Of a stretch of DNA of 64,000 nucleotides, positions 35,701-46,855 are shown piece by piece (position 1 is the first letter of the stretch; every line of letters starts with the position of its first letter). This stretch comes from Madurella fahalii (taxonomy: Eukaryota; Ascomycota; Sordariomycetes; Sordariales). A model generated the notes under the pieces. That model was not told the origin of the DNA. It ran no database searches and worked only from the letters and a program-made list of their open reading frames with translations. Both the position numbers and the translations under genes were made by a program. The stretch spans positions 2,356,001 through 2,420,000 of the forward strand of contig CM056876.1 in the NCBI GenBank assembly GCA_029876055.1, read 5' to 3'.

Positions 35701-36816
35701 GAAGCAACGCCGCCGGGGAAGAGCAAGTGGCATCTGTTCAACGACTTTTCTGTGCGGCCGGTTTGCAGCGCAGAGGCATTGACGTTCAATGCGGCCTGGA
35801 AGATGCCGTCTGTTCTTCTGTTCCAGCTCAAAGCAGCGAACAACAAGAGCAACATGGATTGGAAGGCGAAGCTGGACACGTCGATCCTCTACAAGGATCT
35901 TAGGTGAGTCGGTGTTCTCTTCCAGATCCTTACCAGTACTAACAGAGGTGGCCACAGCCCGCACACGGATGCCAAAACGTACCGTGTGCTTGACCCAGAG
36001 ACGGAGCGGCCTGGCCCAGACACCATCGTTGCGCTAGACACCGAGTTCGTCTCGCTGAAGCAGCCAGAAATCCAAATGAACTCGGACGGAGAAAGAGAGA
36101 CGATCCGGCCCATGTCGCACGCCCTGGCCAGAGTCTCGGTAGTCCGGGGCCATGGCGAGAACGAAGGAATGGCTTTCATCGACGACTACATTGCCATCCG
36201 GGAACCGGTTGTGGATTATCTGACGCTGTATTCGGGTATCACGCCCAGCGATCTCGACCCGCGGACGACAAAGCACAACCTGGTGTCTCTCAAGACGGCG
36301 TACAAGAAACTCTGGGTCCTTCTCAACCTGGGCTGCAAGTTCCTGGGGCATGGGTTGAGGCAGGATTTCAGGGTCATCAACATTCAGGTGCCTCGAGCGC
36401 AGGTCATCGACACGATCGAGGTGTTTTACCTCAAATCGAGACTGCGCAAGCTGTCGCTAGCATTCTTGGCATGGTATCTACTTAAGGAGGACATCCAGCT
36501 TGAGACGCACGACTCGATCGAGGACGCGCGGACGGCGCTGAAACTGTACCGCAAGTACCTTGAGTTTGAAGACGCGGGGATCCTGGAGACGATGCTGGAG
36601 GACATCTACAAGACGGGTCGAGCGACCAATTTCAAACCCCAACGCAAGGACGATCAGGTGATTCAGAGGACCGATACACCGCCAGTGACGGTTGAGGGCG
36701 GGGCTGATCCGACGACACCGGCTCGTAAGGCGGCCGGTCTGGGGCCGGGCCCGGGGACCGCGTTTGGGATGATCCCAGTATTTACGCCCTCCAAGGGGTC
36801 GCCGTTGCAGAGGTAA
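32716..36816 (+). CDS. PAN2: PAN2, catalytic subunit of the PAN2-PAN3 deadenylase
   Basis: Predicted 1174 aa in eight exons: 32716-32736, 32962-33069, 33132-33434, 33488-34080, 34137-34559, 34626-34876, 34937-35903 and 35958-36816. All phases match. The first exon encodes only MDADWDE and is followed by a GCAAGT donor, so intron 1 (225 bp) would be GC-AG. Domains in order are the WD40 region (LQRYTAFKIQPPSEGPVRQF, IRHEDMKDLRCMSF), the PAN3-binding linker (MYRNLEIKYSKFGVDDFDF), a pseudo-ubiquitin-hydrolase domain with Asn where the catalytic Cys would be (ANSYANSLLQL), and a DEDD exonuclease with VALDTEFVSL (Asp at 36037, Glu at 36043), RQDFRVI and HDSIEDART. PAN2 shortens poly(A) tails in the cytoplasm with PAN3 and poly(A)-binding protein. 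Confidence 0.93.
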
Positions 36817-37429
36817 TGGGGTCATGGCCCAGGGCAGCAAAGGAACCAGTCCAGACTGTGATGGGGGCTTCTGTATGTTAGAGAATTGATGAGTGGACGA
36901 TGATGCAACGGGGTCGGCGTGACAGTTGTTATGTAGTTGTGCAAAGCGGCGCGATTTGTGACGGTTCTCTCAGACGACTCTTTTTGCCCTTTTCTCCTTT
37001 TTGGGGGAAGTTTTTTTTTTTTTTTTCTGGACAAAAATACCATACTGTATCCGTCCCAGTGTTGGCCCCTTCCCCGCAGCTGCCCTTGTCTCTTGATAGG
37101 TTGCGGGGGTTGCATCCCCTTTCACTTCGAGAGGAAGTATCGAGCTGTGATTCGTCAATGCCACTGAAATCGCAATTTATGGGAGCGCCAGGGTGCAAAA
37201 TGAACCGAAAACGAGCCATGCGAATGCATATTTAATGTCATGTTAAGCGGGAGGGTCGAGAGCCGGAGCTGCTCGGTCGTGTTAGGAACCAGTAGTGTCA
37301 GCGAGCGTCACATGCTTGGTGAATGCTACTTATTTCGCCTGACATTGTCAACAAGGGAAGCAGTTGACCTGTTAGTCCCGGCCGCAACTGGGCTCGATCG
37401 ACTGGCCAAAGTCTCAAGACACAGACAGG
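36817..37429. other. Intergenic between PAN2 and P450
   Basis: A T-run of about 16 near 37011-37026 follows GGGGGAAG. No coding region or recognisable regulatory site is present. Confidence 0.4.
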
Positions 37430-39199
37430 ATGCCGACCCTGCTGGACCTGATCACAGGCACAGCGGAGAACGCTGCGGGGGCCGTCGTCGCGGCCCTGTT
37501 AGCCGTCTACCTCTTTCTCTACCGCTGGCAGTTCCTCAAGACGCACCCAAATGAGCCGCCTATTATCCCGTCGGCGGTCCCCTTCGTGGGCCATCTCCTG
37601 GGGATGGCGCTGCAGGGTGGGAGATACGTGAAAAACCTAGGGTGAGTTTCTCATAAGACAAAGTTGGAGCTGTGCATCATGGCTTACCCGATACGCAGTC
37701 TGCGCAACCCTGACAAGCCCATCTTCACGCTGCCAGTGCCTCGCTCCCGCATCTATGTCGTTACGGACCCATCGCTGGCCGCCGCCGTGCAGCGTGCTTC
37801 CAAAACGCTGTCTTTTACTCCCCTGGTGCCGGACATTACCCACCGCGTGCTCGGCCTGGACGATGAGACAGTTGCCATTGTCCGCCAGCACATCGACCCC
37901 GAGCCGGGTGAGCCCAGGGGGTTTCTGGCAGACATCCACGACATGGTGTATTCGTATCTCGGCCCCGGCGAGGCGCTAAACGAGCTGAGTCTTGAGGCAG
38001 TGAGAGAGTTGGCCAAGCAGGTTGACCGCTATGTCAAAGCGTTGCGCGGCTCAAAAGGTGGCAAAGAAACGGTCGACCTCCTCACCTGGATCCGCCACTT
38101 TGTCGCCATCTCCACGGCCCAATTCCTCTACGGCGACGAGAACCCGCTCGCGGTGCACCCAGAGCTGGAATCGGCCTTCTGGGATTTTGACCATGGCCTG
38201 GGGGGCTTGCTCATGGGCCTCTTCCCTTCCATCACCGCCCGTAAGGCCTACCGCGGGCGTGAGGCTCTCGCGGCAGCGTTTGAGGAGTATCTCACCCTCG
38301 GGCGACACAAAGACGCCTCCCCGATTATCCAAAAACGCGTCGCCATCGCCCTCCAGCACGGCTGGACGCTCCGCGCAGCGGCTCGCTCCGAGGTCTCCTT
38401 CCTCTTCGCAGGCATCGTCAACACAGCAACAACAACGTTCTGGATCGTCCTCCACTTGTTTGCCTCCCCGGACCTCCTATCCGCAGTCCGCGGCGACCTC
38501 TCCGCTTCTTTCCCCCCAGACCGCTCCGACCCCCACACCCTCACGCTAGACCTCAACTCCCTCAAGACCTGCTCACCCACGCTCGCGTCGGTCCTCCGCG
38601 AAACCCTCCGGTACACCTCGGACAACTACTCCACCCGTCTGGTCAAGGCCCCGACCACCCTGCCGGGGGGGTACCGGCTGAGCCAAGGCAGCGTGGTGCA
38701 GATCTCGGGCGGGACGATACACGCGGACCGGCGCATCTGGGGCGCCGACGCGGGCGCCTTCAACCCGTTCCGTTTTCTCTCCTCCCCCTCCGCCTCCTCT
38801 TTCGCCTCCTCCTTCTCCTCCTCCTCCCCCACGGAAAACATGCCCAGCAAAGAACACGATTCGCCTCATCCGAAAACCACCACCCACCCCGCCGCCTTCC
38901 GCGCCTTCGGCGGCGGCAAAACCCTCTGCCCCGGCCGCCATTTCGCCACGGCCGAGATCACGGCGCTGGCGGCCATGCTCGTGACCAGGTTTGATGTAAT
39001 GGGGTTGGGAGAGGACGAGGATGAGGACAGGGTCGTGGACGGCAATACCAAGACTGGGGCCAAGGGGAGGAAGAGGGGGATAGAGATACCCGACAAGGAG
39101 GACGGGGTGATGCCGGTGCATGTGCTGGAGCCGAAGAGGGCGGTTACGGTGTGCGTGAAGGTCAGGGATGAGGTGAGAGGGATGAAGGTGGTTGGGTAG
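37430..39199 (+). CDS. Cytochrome P450, CYP7/CYP8-like class
   Basis: Predicted 570 aa in two exons, 37430-37641 and 37699-39199. The 57 bp intron (GTGAGT/CGCAG) joins YVKNLG to LRNPDKP. An N-terminal membrane anchor spans about residues 17-32 (AVVAALLAVYLFLYRW), followed by the proline-rich hinge NEPPIIPSAVPFVGH. The I-helix reads FLFAGIVNTATTTFW, the K-helix has ETLR, and the haem loop is FGGGKTLCPGRHFA with the axial Cys. These features place it with fungal P450s resembling 7-alpha-hydroxylase or prostacyclin-synthase families, which act on sterols or oxygenated lipids; the substrate here is unknown. A Ser-rich insert of about 35 residues precedes the haem loop, and a charged loop (DEDEDRVVDG) follows it. 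Adjacent genes are housekeeping, so no metabolite cluster is seen. Confidence 0.88.
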
Positions 39200-39677
39200 G
39201 TAGGTAGGTAGCTTGGTTGGTTAGTTTGCTCATGGGTCTATCTGGTCGTTTCTTGTTGGGGAGTGGTTTTGTGAGTGGTTAGTCGGAAGATGGACTAGGG
39301 GAACCTACATTTGCTTAACTTCGTGGTTATGTTATATGGGAGATGGGAGACAAGAGGTGAGGGTGAGGAGAGAGAGTTTGCATCGATAAGGAGGAGGATA
39401 ATGATGTCATGCTCATGGATTAATACACACATTCATAATCACAGCATTCCCAACACATTGGCAACCTCATGGATTGATTGATCTACCTAGAAACGGTTAC
39501 ATTTCCCTTATCCCGCGGCCAAACGACCGATCATGAATTTCCTCCATCCTCCTTCCCCTATGCAAGGACACACCTGTCAAGGCCCACTCTGCTGAAGCTA
39601 CTCGTTGCAATACAAGCATTATCTCTCCTTTTCATACAATTTACATACCGTCCATTTCCCCCCACCCACCAACCTCT
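39200..39677. other. Convergent intergenic space, P450 / NUP145
   Basis: A short GGTAGGTAGGTA repeat directly follows the P450 stop. The rest should be 3' flanks of two convergent genes. Nothing else is seen. Confidence 0.4.
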
Positions 39678-42600
39678 TCAGCGAATATTATCCAGTGCCT
39701 GCGTCCGCATATACTTCCCCCTCACATCCTGTGGCAATAACTGGAACAGTCTCGCATCGCCGCCCCTGCACTTGATCAATTCCTCCGCCATGTCAGCGAT
39801 CGCCGCTTCTTGGCGAACATCCCCGTGCGTCGCCCCGCGCAGCGCCGCAAGCCCGTCAAACAGTTGGTTATCGAATCGGTCCAGCGGCTGATGCTTATTT
39901 TGTAGTCTTGCCATCGGATAGAGCAGGTACACCGCCGCCGCGCGGTCCCAGTCTGGCAGCTTCTTCCTGACCCGGAAGAGCAGTTGCGCGTACTGGAACA
40001 GCCGCTTAAAGTCACGCTCAATGACCAGATCCGGGCCGACGCGCTTGACAAAGGCCTGGTTCGCCTCGACATAATTTTGTGCCCACACGAGCGAGAGGAA
40101 CTCCTGTCGCGCATCCTGGCGGGAGCGGTAGTCGAGTGCCTTGGCCTCCCAGATCCAGTTCTCGGGGACGCCGAATTTCCGGAGCGACGAGAACGCGCTA
40201 GCTGGGTTGCGGGCACCGCCGATGCGGTGTGCGTGGCGCCCTAGATGGTCGCGAACAGCCGACTCGCGTGAGGCCGCATCCGACAACTGGAGGAGAACAA
40301 ACGTCGCGGGAACCCAGTGTGACTGCGCCGTGAGCGCCGAGGCAAATGACAAAGATGCCATGTCGAGCTTCTCGGCGGCATCCTCTCCAAACTCGACTTT
40401 CCCTGTAGCATAGATGGCCTTGGTCATCAACCACCCTAGACGAGCATCCGCCCAGTCAAACTCGCGGTTGGCGAACGCCTTGAGCAGCGACCATAGGGGA
40501 CTCTCGGGCTCGGGCTCCCGGTCTTGTTCAATGTCGGCCTGAAATGAACGAACCGCCTCCGCAACCTTTGAGGTGCCCCCCGTGGTGTAAAAGAGGCGGA
40601 GGCCAAATGACCGCATCCAATCCAAACCGAAACGCTCGGAGATGGTAAACGAATCCACGCGGTTCTCGATGGGCACACCCTTCACGCCTGCGCAGACACA
40701 AGCATTGCCCGCCAGGAGCTCATAGATGGCCCGGACAGGCTCCGAAAACTCGGCCAGCACATTCGATTCGCGCCAATCCTTCAGCTGCGACCGAATGTCC
40801 TTGTTCTGGGTTCCAATGGTAGCGACAAGCGTGGCGAGCCGGAAATTGCCGGCAGCGAGCAAATTACTGCAGGCGTCGGCCACACGATTGCCTGCGAGGC
40901 AGATGATGGCCTTCTCCTCGAGACCCGGCGCCCCGTCAAGCGCCTGGTCGGTGGCCTCGGATACCATCTGCTTCCAAAAATTCTGCAGGTTATGACCGTT
41001 GTCGTCGAAAAGAAGGGAAGCTAGTTCCCACTCAGAGTTTCCCTGGGCAAGTTCCCGAAAATTAAGGCCCGAGACTGAATCCTTCCCGGAGATCATGTCG
41101 ATGTAGTGTTGAAGTCGAGCGAGGGTCTGAGGCGCTCCCGCCAACTCCTCGGTAGCAGGCAAGCCGCCGTCAACGGCTTGTAGGCTGGGCTCCCCATATT
41201 GGGCCGTGACCAGCAGCTCGTTAGGACCCCAGTTGGTCCGCGGGACCGAGGGGCCCTCCTCTGTATCAACCTTGGGACGTTGCTGATAGGGCCACTAAAA
41301 CAGAGAACAATCTTAGTCTGTATTCATGAAACATAGGTACAAAACGCTAATGCAATAAGGCCAGGAAAACTAGGAGGCGAGCGGGACACCGACCTTCACG
41401 AAACCCTTTGCTGGCGATGCCTGCACCGGTTGAGTCGGGCCCTTCGCCTGCTCAAATAATGACTTCATCAAATCAATGCTCGTCGCGAAGCCCGTCCCAT
41501 CGGGCATTGGCGCGTTCTTTTGAGGTGAGGGGCTTCCGCGACTCTTCATATCCCAAACTGCTCCCGACTCGTTGAGCGCCCGCAGTGTCGCTCGATCCAC
41601 TGTCCTCGGCGCCCGCACGCTTGCTTGCAAGATCTGCGTCCAATCGTCTCCGCCAGCCACTTCAATTCTCGTGGGCGCTGTCGACTTCTTGACAGCTCGC
41701 ATACGCGCCCTCATGATTCCAGCAGGGACCTGGGTGTCGTTGTCGGTGAAACGCGATAGCAGAAGCTCGTCTTGCTCTTCGGCTGATCCCTGCTGGGACG
41801 ACTGTTCAAAGGCTTCGAGCTGGTATTCATCGGGTCCGTCAGCCATGCTTTCATCTTCGGGCCACTCCCGTGACGGTAAGGGGGCATCGGCCTCCTGGGG
41901 CTCAGGAGACAGCGTACCCTGGCGTTGTTCGGTATCAGAAACCTCCTCATTGTCCGACAGCGCGGCATTGTCGAATGCGCCGGGAACGGCGCGCCGGCTG
42001 CGCCTAAATTCGAACGTGTCGTCGGGGTCCGCGGGAGACGTAGAATCCTTAGTAACCGACGGGCTCAGGACCGCGCGACGGCCGGGCACGTCAATCTCTT
42101 CCTCGTCATCGTCATCGTCAACTAAACCGTAGGTCGTGAAATGCTCCACTGAAAACACCCAGACGCCCGTGTCGTTATCGTAGCTCTCGAAAGTTGTGTC
42201 GGGCATCGCTTTGAGCTTCTGGATGTGGCGCTCAAGGCGCCGTCGGGGTTGGTTAGGCCAGCCACGAGGATACGAGTGCTCGAGCGAGATGACCGAAGGC
42301 ACATTCAGTCCTTTCCCGACGGGCGGCTTCTTGGCCGGGTTCGGGTAGACGGTGGCCTGGCGGAGCTTCAAGACGACAATATTGTCAAACAGCTCATCGA
42401 CATTGATATTGCTGAGGTCGACCGGGACCTTGAACCTGACACTGCCGACGTTCTCGCGGCCAATTGTGAAGTTTGCGACTCTCTGCCGCTGCATCCTGTT
42501 CATTGCGCGGATCTCGTCAGCCGTGGGCGACATCCAGTAGGCGCCCTCCTCGATCTCAGAGCCGGAGGACTTCTCGTTCTTCGGTACGGCCGGCGACTCT

Positions 42601-45276
42601 TCTTCATGAACGATGGCGAGCTCATTGCCCTTGACCTGCTCCATCTCAGGGGAAGCAGCGACAGGCGACGACTTGGCACCGTTTACACCATTAGTGCTGG
42701 AACGCCCATTCGGCTTCAGATAGCCGAGGTCGTCGGGGGTTGAAGTCCCCTCTGGTGATCCCTGAGCGGCTTCGCGATCGCCTGGAGACTCGACCGTGCT
42801 GGTATCGAAACTGACACGCTTGGTCACTGTCTTCCGCGCGCCAATAGCGTCCTCCTGCGGCTGCTTCTCCTTACTGGACGGACCAAATAGGTCATTGCGT
42901 AGGTCCTTGTTGATTATCAGCTTCTTGTGGCTATTGGATCCAAGGAGACGCATGCTAGAACTGGCAGAGAAGGCGCCGGGCTGCAGAATGCTGTCCTCCA
43001 CGTTGAAGCTCCGCCGCAAGTTGCTGGCAGAGATGCTTTTGCTGAGACCACGGTTGATGCTGCCGGCCAGGAGGCTCTGCCCGAATCCACCAGGGGTGCT
43101 GGACACGCTCGAAGGGGTGGCAGGCGAGCCGTATGCGCTGTATGAGAAGCCGTAACCCCTCTTTTGAGGGGTGCCGAAACGAGACGCATTCGCAGGGCTG
43201 AGCTTGTACATGGGCAAGATCGGCCGGCTCCTGACCTTGGACTTGCCAGACAGCGGCGTAGCAAGAGGACCGGGATTCTGGATCTTGTCATCCGGCAGGC
43301 CCGAGAACAGCGTGGTGGCGCCGTACGCGGAGATGTCGTTGATGCTTGTGGAAAAGGCCTGCTGGGGGGCCTGCTGACCTTGCGAGACACCAAGGAGAGA
43401 ATTGCCCAAGGTGCCGGCTTGGGGCTGCTGCTGAGCGGTAGACCCGCCAAACAGCGAAGTGGATTGAGGCTGAGCAGTCTGGCCGCCAAAGAGACCGCCA
43501 CCTGTCGTGGTTGAACCGCCAAAGAGTGAAGGCTTGGCCTGGGTATTCTGGTTCAAGCCGCCGAAGAGCGAGGTCTGTGCAGGCTGTTGCGCCTGGGTAT
43601 TCGTTCCGAGATTGCTGAAGAGGCCGCCGCCAGTGGAGCCCGTCTGACCAGTCGTGCTACCACCGAAGAGACTGGTGCCTGTACCTGCTGGCTTCTGGCC
43701 AAACAGGCCCCCAGTAGCGGGCTGGGTGGTGTTCGTCGCCCCAAAGGGAGTCGAAGTCGTTGCGCTCGTGTTCGAGAAGAGGCCGCCGCCTCCGGTGTTG
43801 GTCGTCGAACCAAAGAGACCGCCCGGTTTCTGTTGGTTGCCGAACAAACCCGTCCCAGTGTTTTGAGGCTGAGCTCCGAAACCCGTGCCCGTAGACTGCT
43901 GTTGGTTCCCAAACAGAGTGCCACCGGTGGTGTTTGTTTGACCAGTATTTCCGAACAGGCCGCCGCCTGTGCTGGTGGTAGCGGTGTTGGTGCCGAAACC
44001 CGGCGTCGTGGATGTGTTGCCGAACGCGCTCCCGCCGGTATTGCCGAAGCTGAACCCGGCGGGCTTGGCTGCCGTTGTGGCCGTGTTGCCGAAAAGGCCA
44101 CCTCCTGTGTTGGCAGTATTCGACCCGAAGGCGCTGCCAGTCGTATTAGTGGTAGATCCGAACCCGGTACCGCCGCTGAAAAGCCCACCGCTCTGGGCAG
44201 GTTGACTGGTGTTGGTTCCGAATAGCCCGCCAGTAGTCGCTGGCTTCCCGAAAAGACCGCCGCCGGAGCCGAACCCACCGGTGGTCGCTGTGTTGGTCGC
44301 ACCAAAGCCGCTCGTTGTCGACTGGGTGCCCCCGAACATGCCTCCTCCAGTGTTGGAGCCGAACCCGGTGGTACCTGTATTCGTACCAAAGCCACCGGTG
44401 CCAAAGCCGGAGCTCCCAAAGGCCCCTGTGCCGCCAGTGCCGCCGGTCTTTCGGCCTTGGTTGTAATCGGCGAGCCTCAGCTCATCGGCAGACCACTTCT
44501 TGTAGGCATCCATGAACAAAATGTTCTGGAACGAGTTGCTCTGTGCAGGATTGTTCGCTTCCTTCTCGACCGTGGGCGAAAAAGCAATTACGGCTGTGCC
44601 TGGGGGGTCACCGATGTTGGTACCGATGCCTGGATTACTCGTGGCACCGAACCCGGTGCCTGTTGTTGTGCTGCCGCCACCGAAGAGGCCGCTACCACCG
44701 CCGCTGCCGAACGCGGATGTCCCAGTGCCAAACCCGGTCGTAGGCTTTGCCCCGCCAAAGAGTGATCCGCCGCCGCCGCCGCCGAAGGGTGTGGTAGTAG
44801 TGGTGTTGCTGCCGAAGCCGCCGCCGCCGCCGCCGCCAAACCCCGAGCCACCTGCTGTGGTGGTCGTTGACCCAAATAACGATGTTCCGCTGGTGGTGGT
44901 GGTGGTGGTGGGCGTGCTAAATGCAGGTTTGCTCCCGAAACCGCCGGAGCCAAACCCGCCGGTCGTGGTTGAGCCGAAGCCGCCCCCTCCACCAAAAAGG
45001 CCGCCACTAGGGGTGCCTTGATTGGCTGTCGAGCCAAAGGCGGTTGTGCCAGATGATCCGAAACCTGCGCGAGTTAGTTTGTTGTTCTGGTGGGAGAGGG
45101 CTGTATTCTACACAAACGACGGTCCGATAGATGGCGGCGAAGAGATGAGGCCCATGAGGCGAATCGCGGGTCGACGTACCTGTGTTTGTGCTGGTGTTCG
45201 TGCCAAACCCGCCACCAAAACCCGTCTGGGTATTATTCTGGCCGCTGAAGCCGCCGCTGCCGAAAGGGAACGACAT
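39678..45276 (-). CDS. NUP145: Nucleoporin NUP145 precursor (Nup98-Nup96)
   Basis: Predicted 1794 aa in three exons: 45276-45180, 45064-41394 and 41294-39678. Introns of 115 bp (GTACGT/CGCAG) and 99 bp (GTCGGT/TTTTAG) keep frame. The N-terminal ~380 residues are FG/GLFG repeats (permeability barrier). These are interrupted by a segment around AYKKWSADELRLADYNQG that resembles the Gle2-binding (GLEBS) site. The autoproteolytic domain follows (WMSPTADEIRAMNRMQRQRV ... VWVFSVEHF) and should cut between Phe1008 and Thr1009, near 42138/42137. The downstream fragment of about 786 aa is Nup145C/Nup96, a member of the Nup84/Y-complex. Metazoan and yeast proteins cut at HF/S, whereas here the residue after HF is Thr. 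The gene shares orientation with ENT1. Confidence 0.92.
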
Positions 45277-46855
45277 GTTGGGCGATGTCGAAAAGAGGCT
45301 GTCGCGAGAGGGTGAGATGCAAAAAAATCAATGGAAAAAAAAGCGCGAGGCACTGAAGCCCTTACGCGTGGGAAAGGTGCGGTGTTGTCGGGTCGCTTCC
45401 AGGAAAAAAAAGTACCGACAAAAAAAAGGCCTCGAGGACTGCAATCAACAATTTCCAGGGCAGTTCCGCAGGTTTGCGAAACTGGTGATTGCGCTGGAAC
45501 AGCACCGTGTTCTTTCCCCTTCGGAGTGAAGTCGCGATGGGGAAGGCTCGGAAGTTGGCAGCTTCTCGCGAAAGTTCGGCTGGGAGCGCACTACTTCTTT
45601 CCTCCCCAGCCCGATTTGTGGGTCTCAAGATTCCCAGCCAATGGCGCGACGCGACGGCAGCTGGGCCGTGCGTGAGCCGCGAAAAAGAGTGTGGCAAGGG
45701 ATTGAAGCTTGGGGAGCACAGGCCAGGCAGGAATCAAGCAAGCTACCTAATCAATCACCAGCGTCCTCCTTGAAGTGACAAAGCTGGTGGATCGCTCCCA
45801 GCAAACTGCTCTTCTACGGCGCATCTCTTTTTAAACTCGAGAATGCCAACCTTTCGAGTCATCATTGCGGTCATCCTCGGGACAGAATTCGCCTAGTCCT
45901 GTTTCATACTTACAAACCTCGTGTCACGTGGCTCCTCTTGTCGCTCTGCCGGTTCCAATTCAGTCATGCCATTGGTCTTGTAACCCAGGCTTACTAATTC
46001 GCGAGTTTGCCTTATCGGACCCAGTCAAATCAGAGCCGAACCTTGGGCGGAAGGCACTGCAAGATTAAGCTGCATCGGAGCAACGAAAGCAGCCTGAAAA
46101 AAATTAGAGGCTCTGATTTGTTGTTAGCAAAGTTAGTCATATGCTCTTTGCTGCACGCTTGCATGCTGTGCCTGGTAATCGGTGCAAACCCTTGTCGCGT
46201 CTGCCTGCGTCAATATCGTATAAATCCCCCAGCGTCTTGGAGCTCCTGTCCTTCGCCGCTTCGCTTTTCTAGTTGAGGCCATACCTAGGCAATGAAAGGT
46301 CCGGTTACTAAACGCTTGACACTGCGGGCAATCTACCTCGCAGCTGTCAACGCCCGGAGTTCCTTCTGTGGGCCGCTTTGCCGCTTAATCTCGAACTTCA
46401 GGTACCTTAAGGAAGCTGAGATATCGCTATACACACCGAGGAGCAACACCAAGCAAGAACAAGGGACGACGGCAAGCGCAACGCAACGGGATCGCACTCG
46501 CTATTTCAGCTTTGGTACCCAGGGCCCTATTTACTTCCCAGCAAGTTCAGCGTCCGCAGTGGAGATACAAAGGGACAGATAATGATAATAATAAAGAGTA
46601 AGAAAAAGAAGCGAACTAGAGAAAAGAGTCTCTAGGGAGCCAGTCACCACACCAGAGAATTCCTTGTTGAAACATACAGCTGCTGCAGCTCGTCACACAG
46701 TTTCCTACCCGTGTGCCATCTTCCCGTCCCGCTGCGATTCAGCGCCAGAGTCAGAACCCTCCCATCATCTCGACAGAATTCCACCAATGGACCCGTCAAG
46801 GCTTCACACTATTGTCTCCGTCCTCTCCTCCGTATGCTCCCCTGTTGTCAATCTT
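45277..46855. other. Intergenic, NUP145 promoter side and ENT1 3' flank
   Basis: A CACGTG box lies near 45925 and an inverted CCAAT (CCATTGG-type) near 45968; either could serve NUP145, but the distance is large. Purine-rich AATAATAATAAAG-type sequence lies near 46582-46610. No frame here shows recognisable protein features. Confidence 0.4.

Noticed and set aside
32716..36816. PAN2 as a frameshifted pseudogene
   Set aside because: The apparent stops and frame changes are all explained by seven small introns with matching phases.
37430..39199. Secondary-metabolite cluster around the P450
   Set aside because: Neighbours are PAN2 and NUP145, and no synthase, transporter or pathway regulator is in the window.
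44512..45021. Long plus-strand frame rich in Pro and Val opposite NUP145
   Set aside because: It is the mirror of FG/GLFG repeat codons; the minus strand has the real homology and splice sites.
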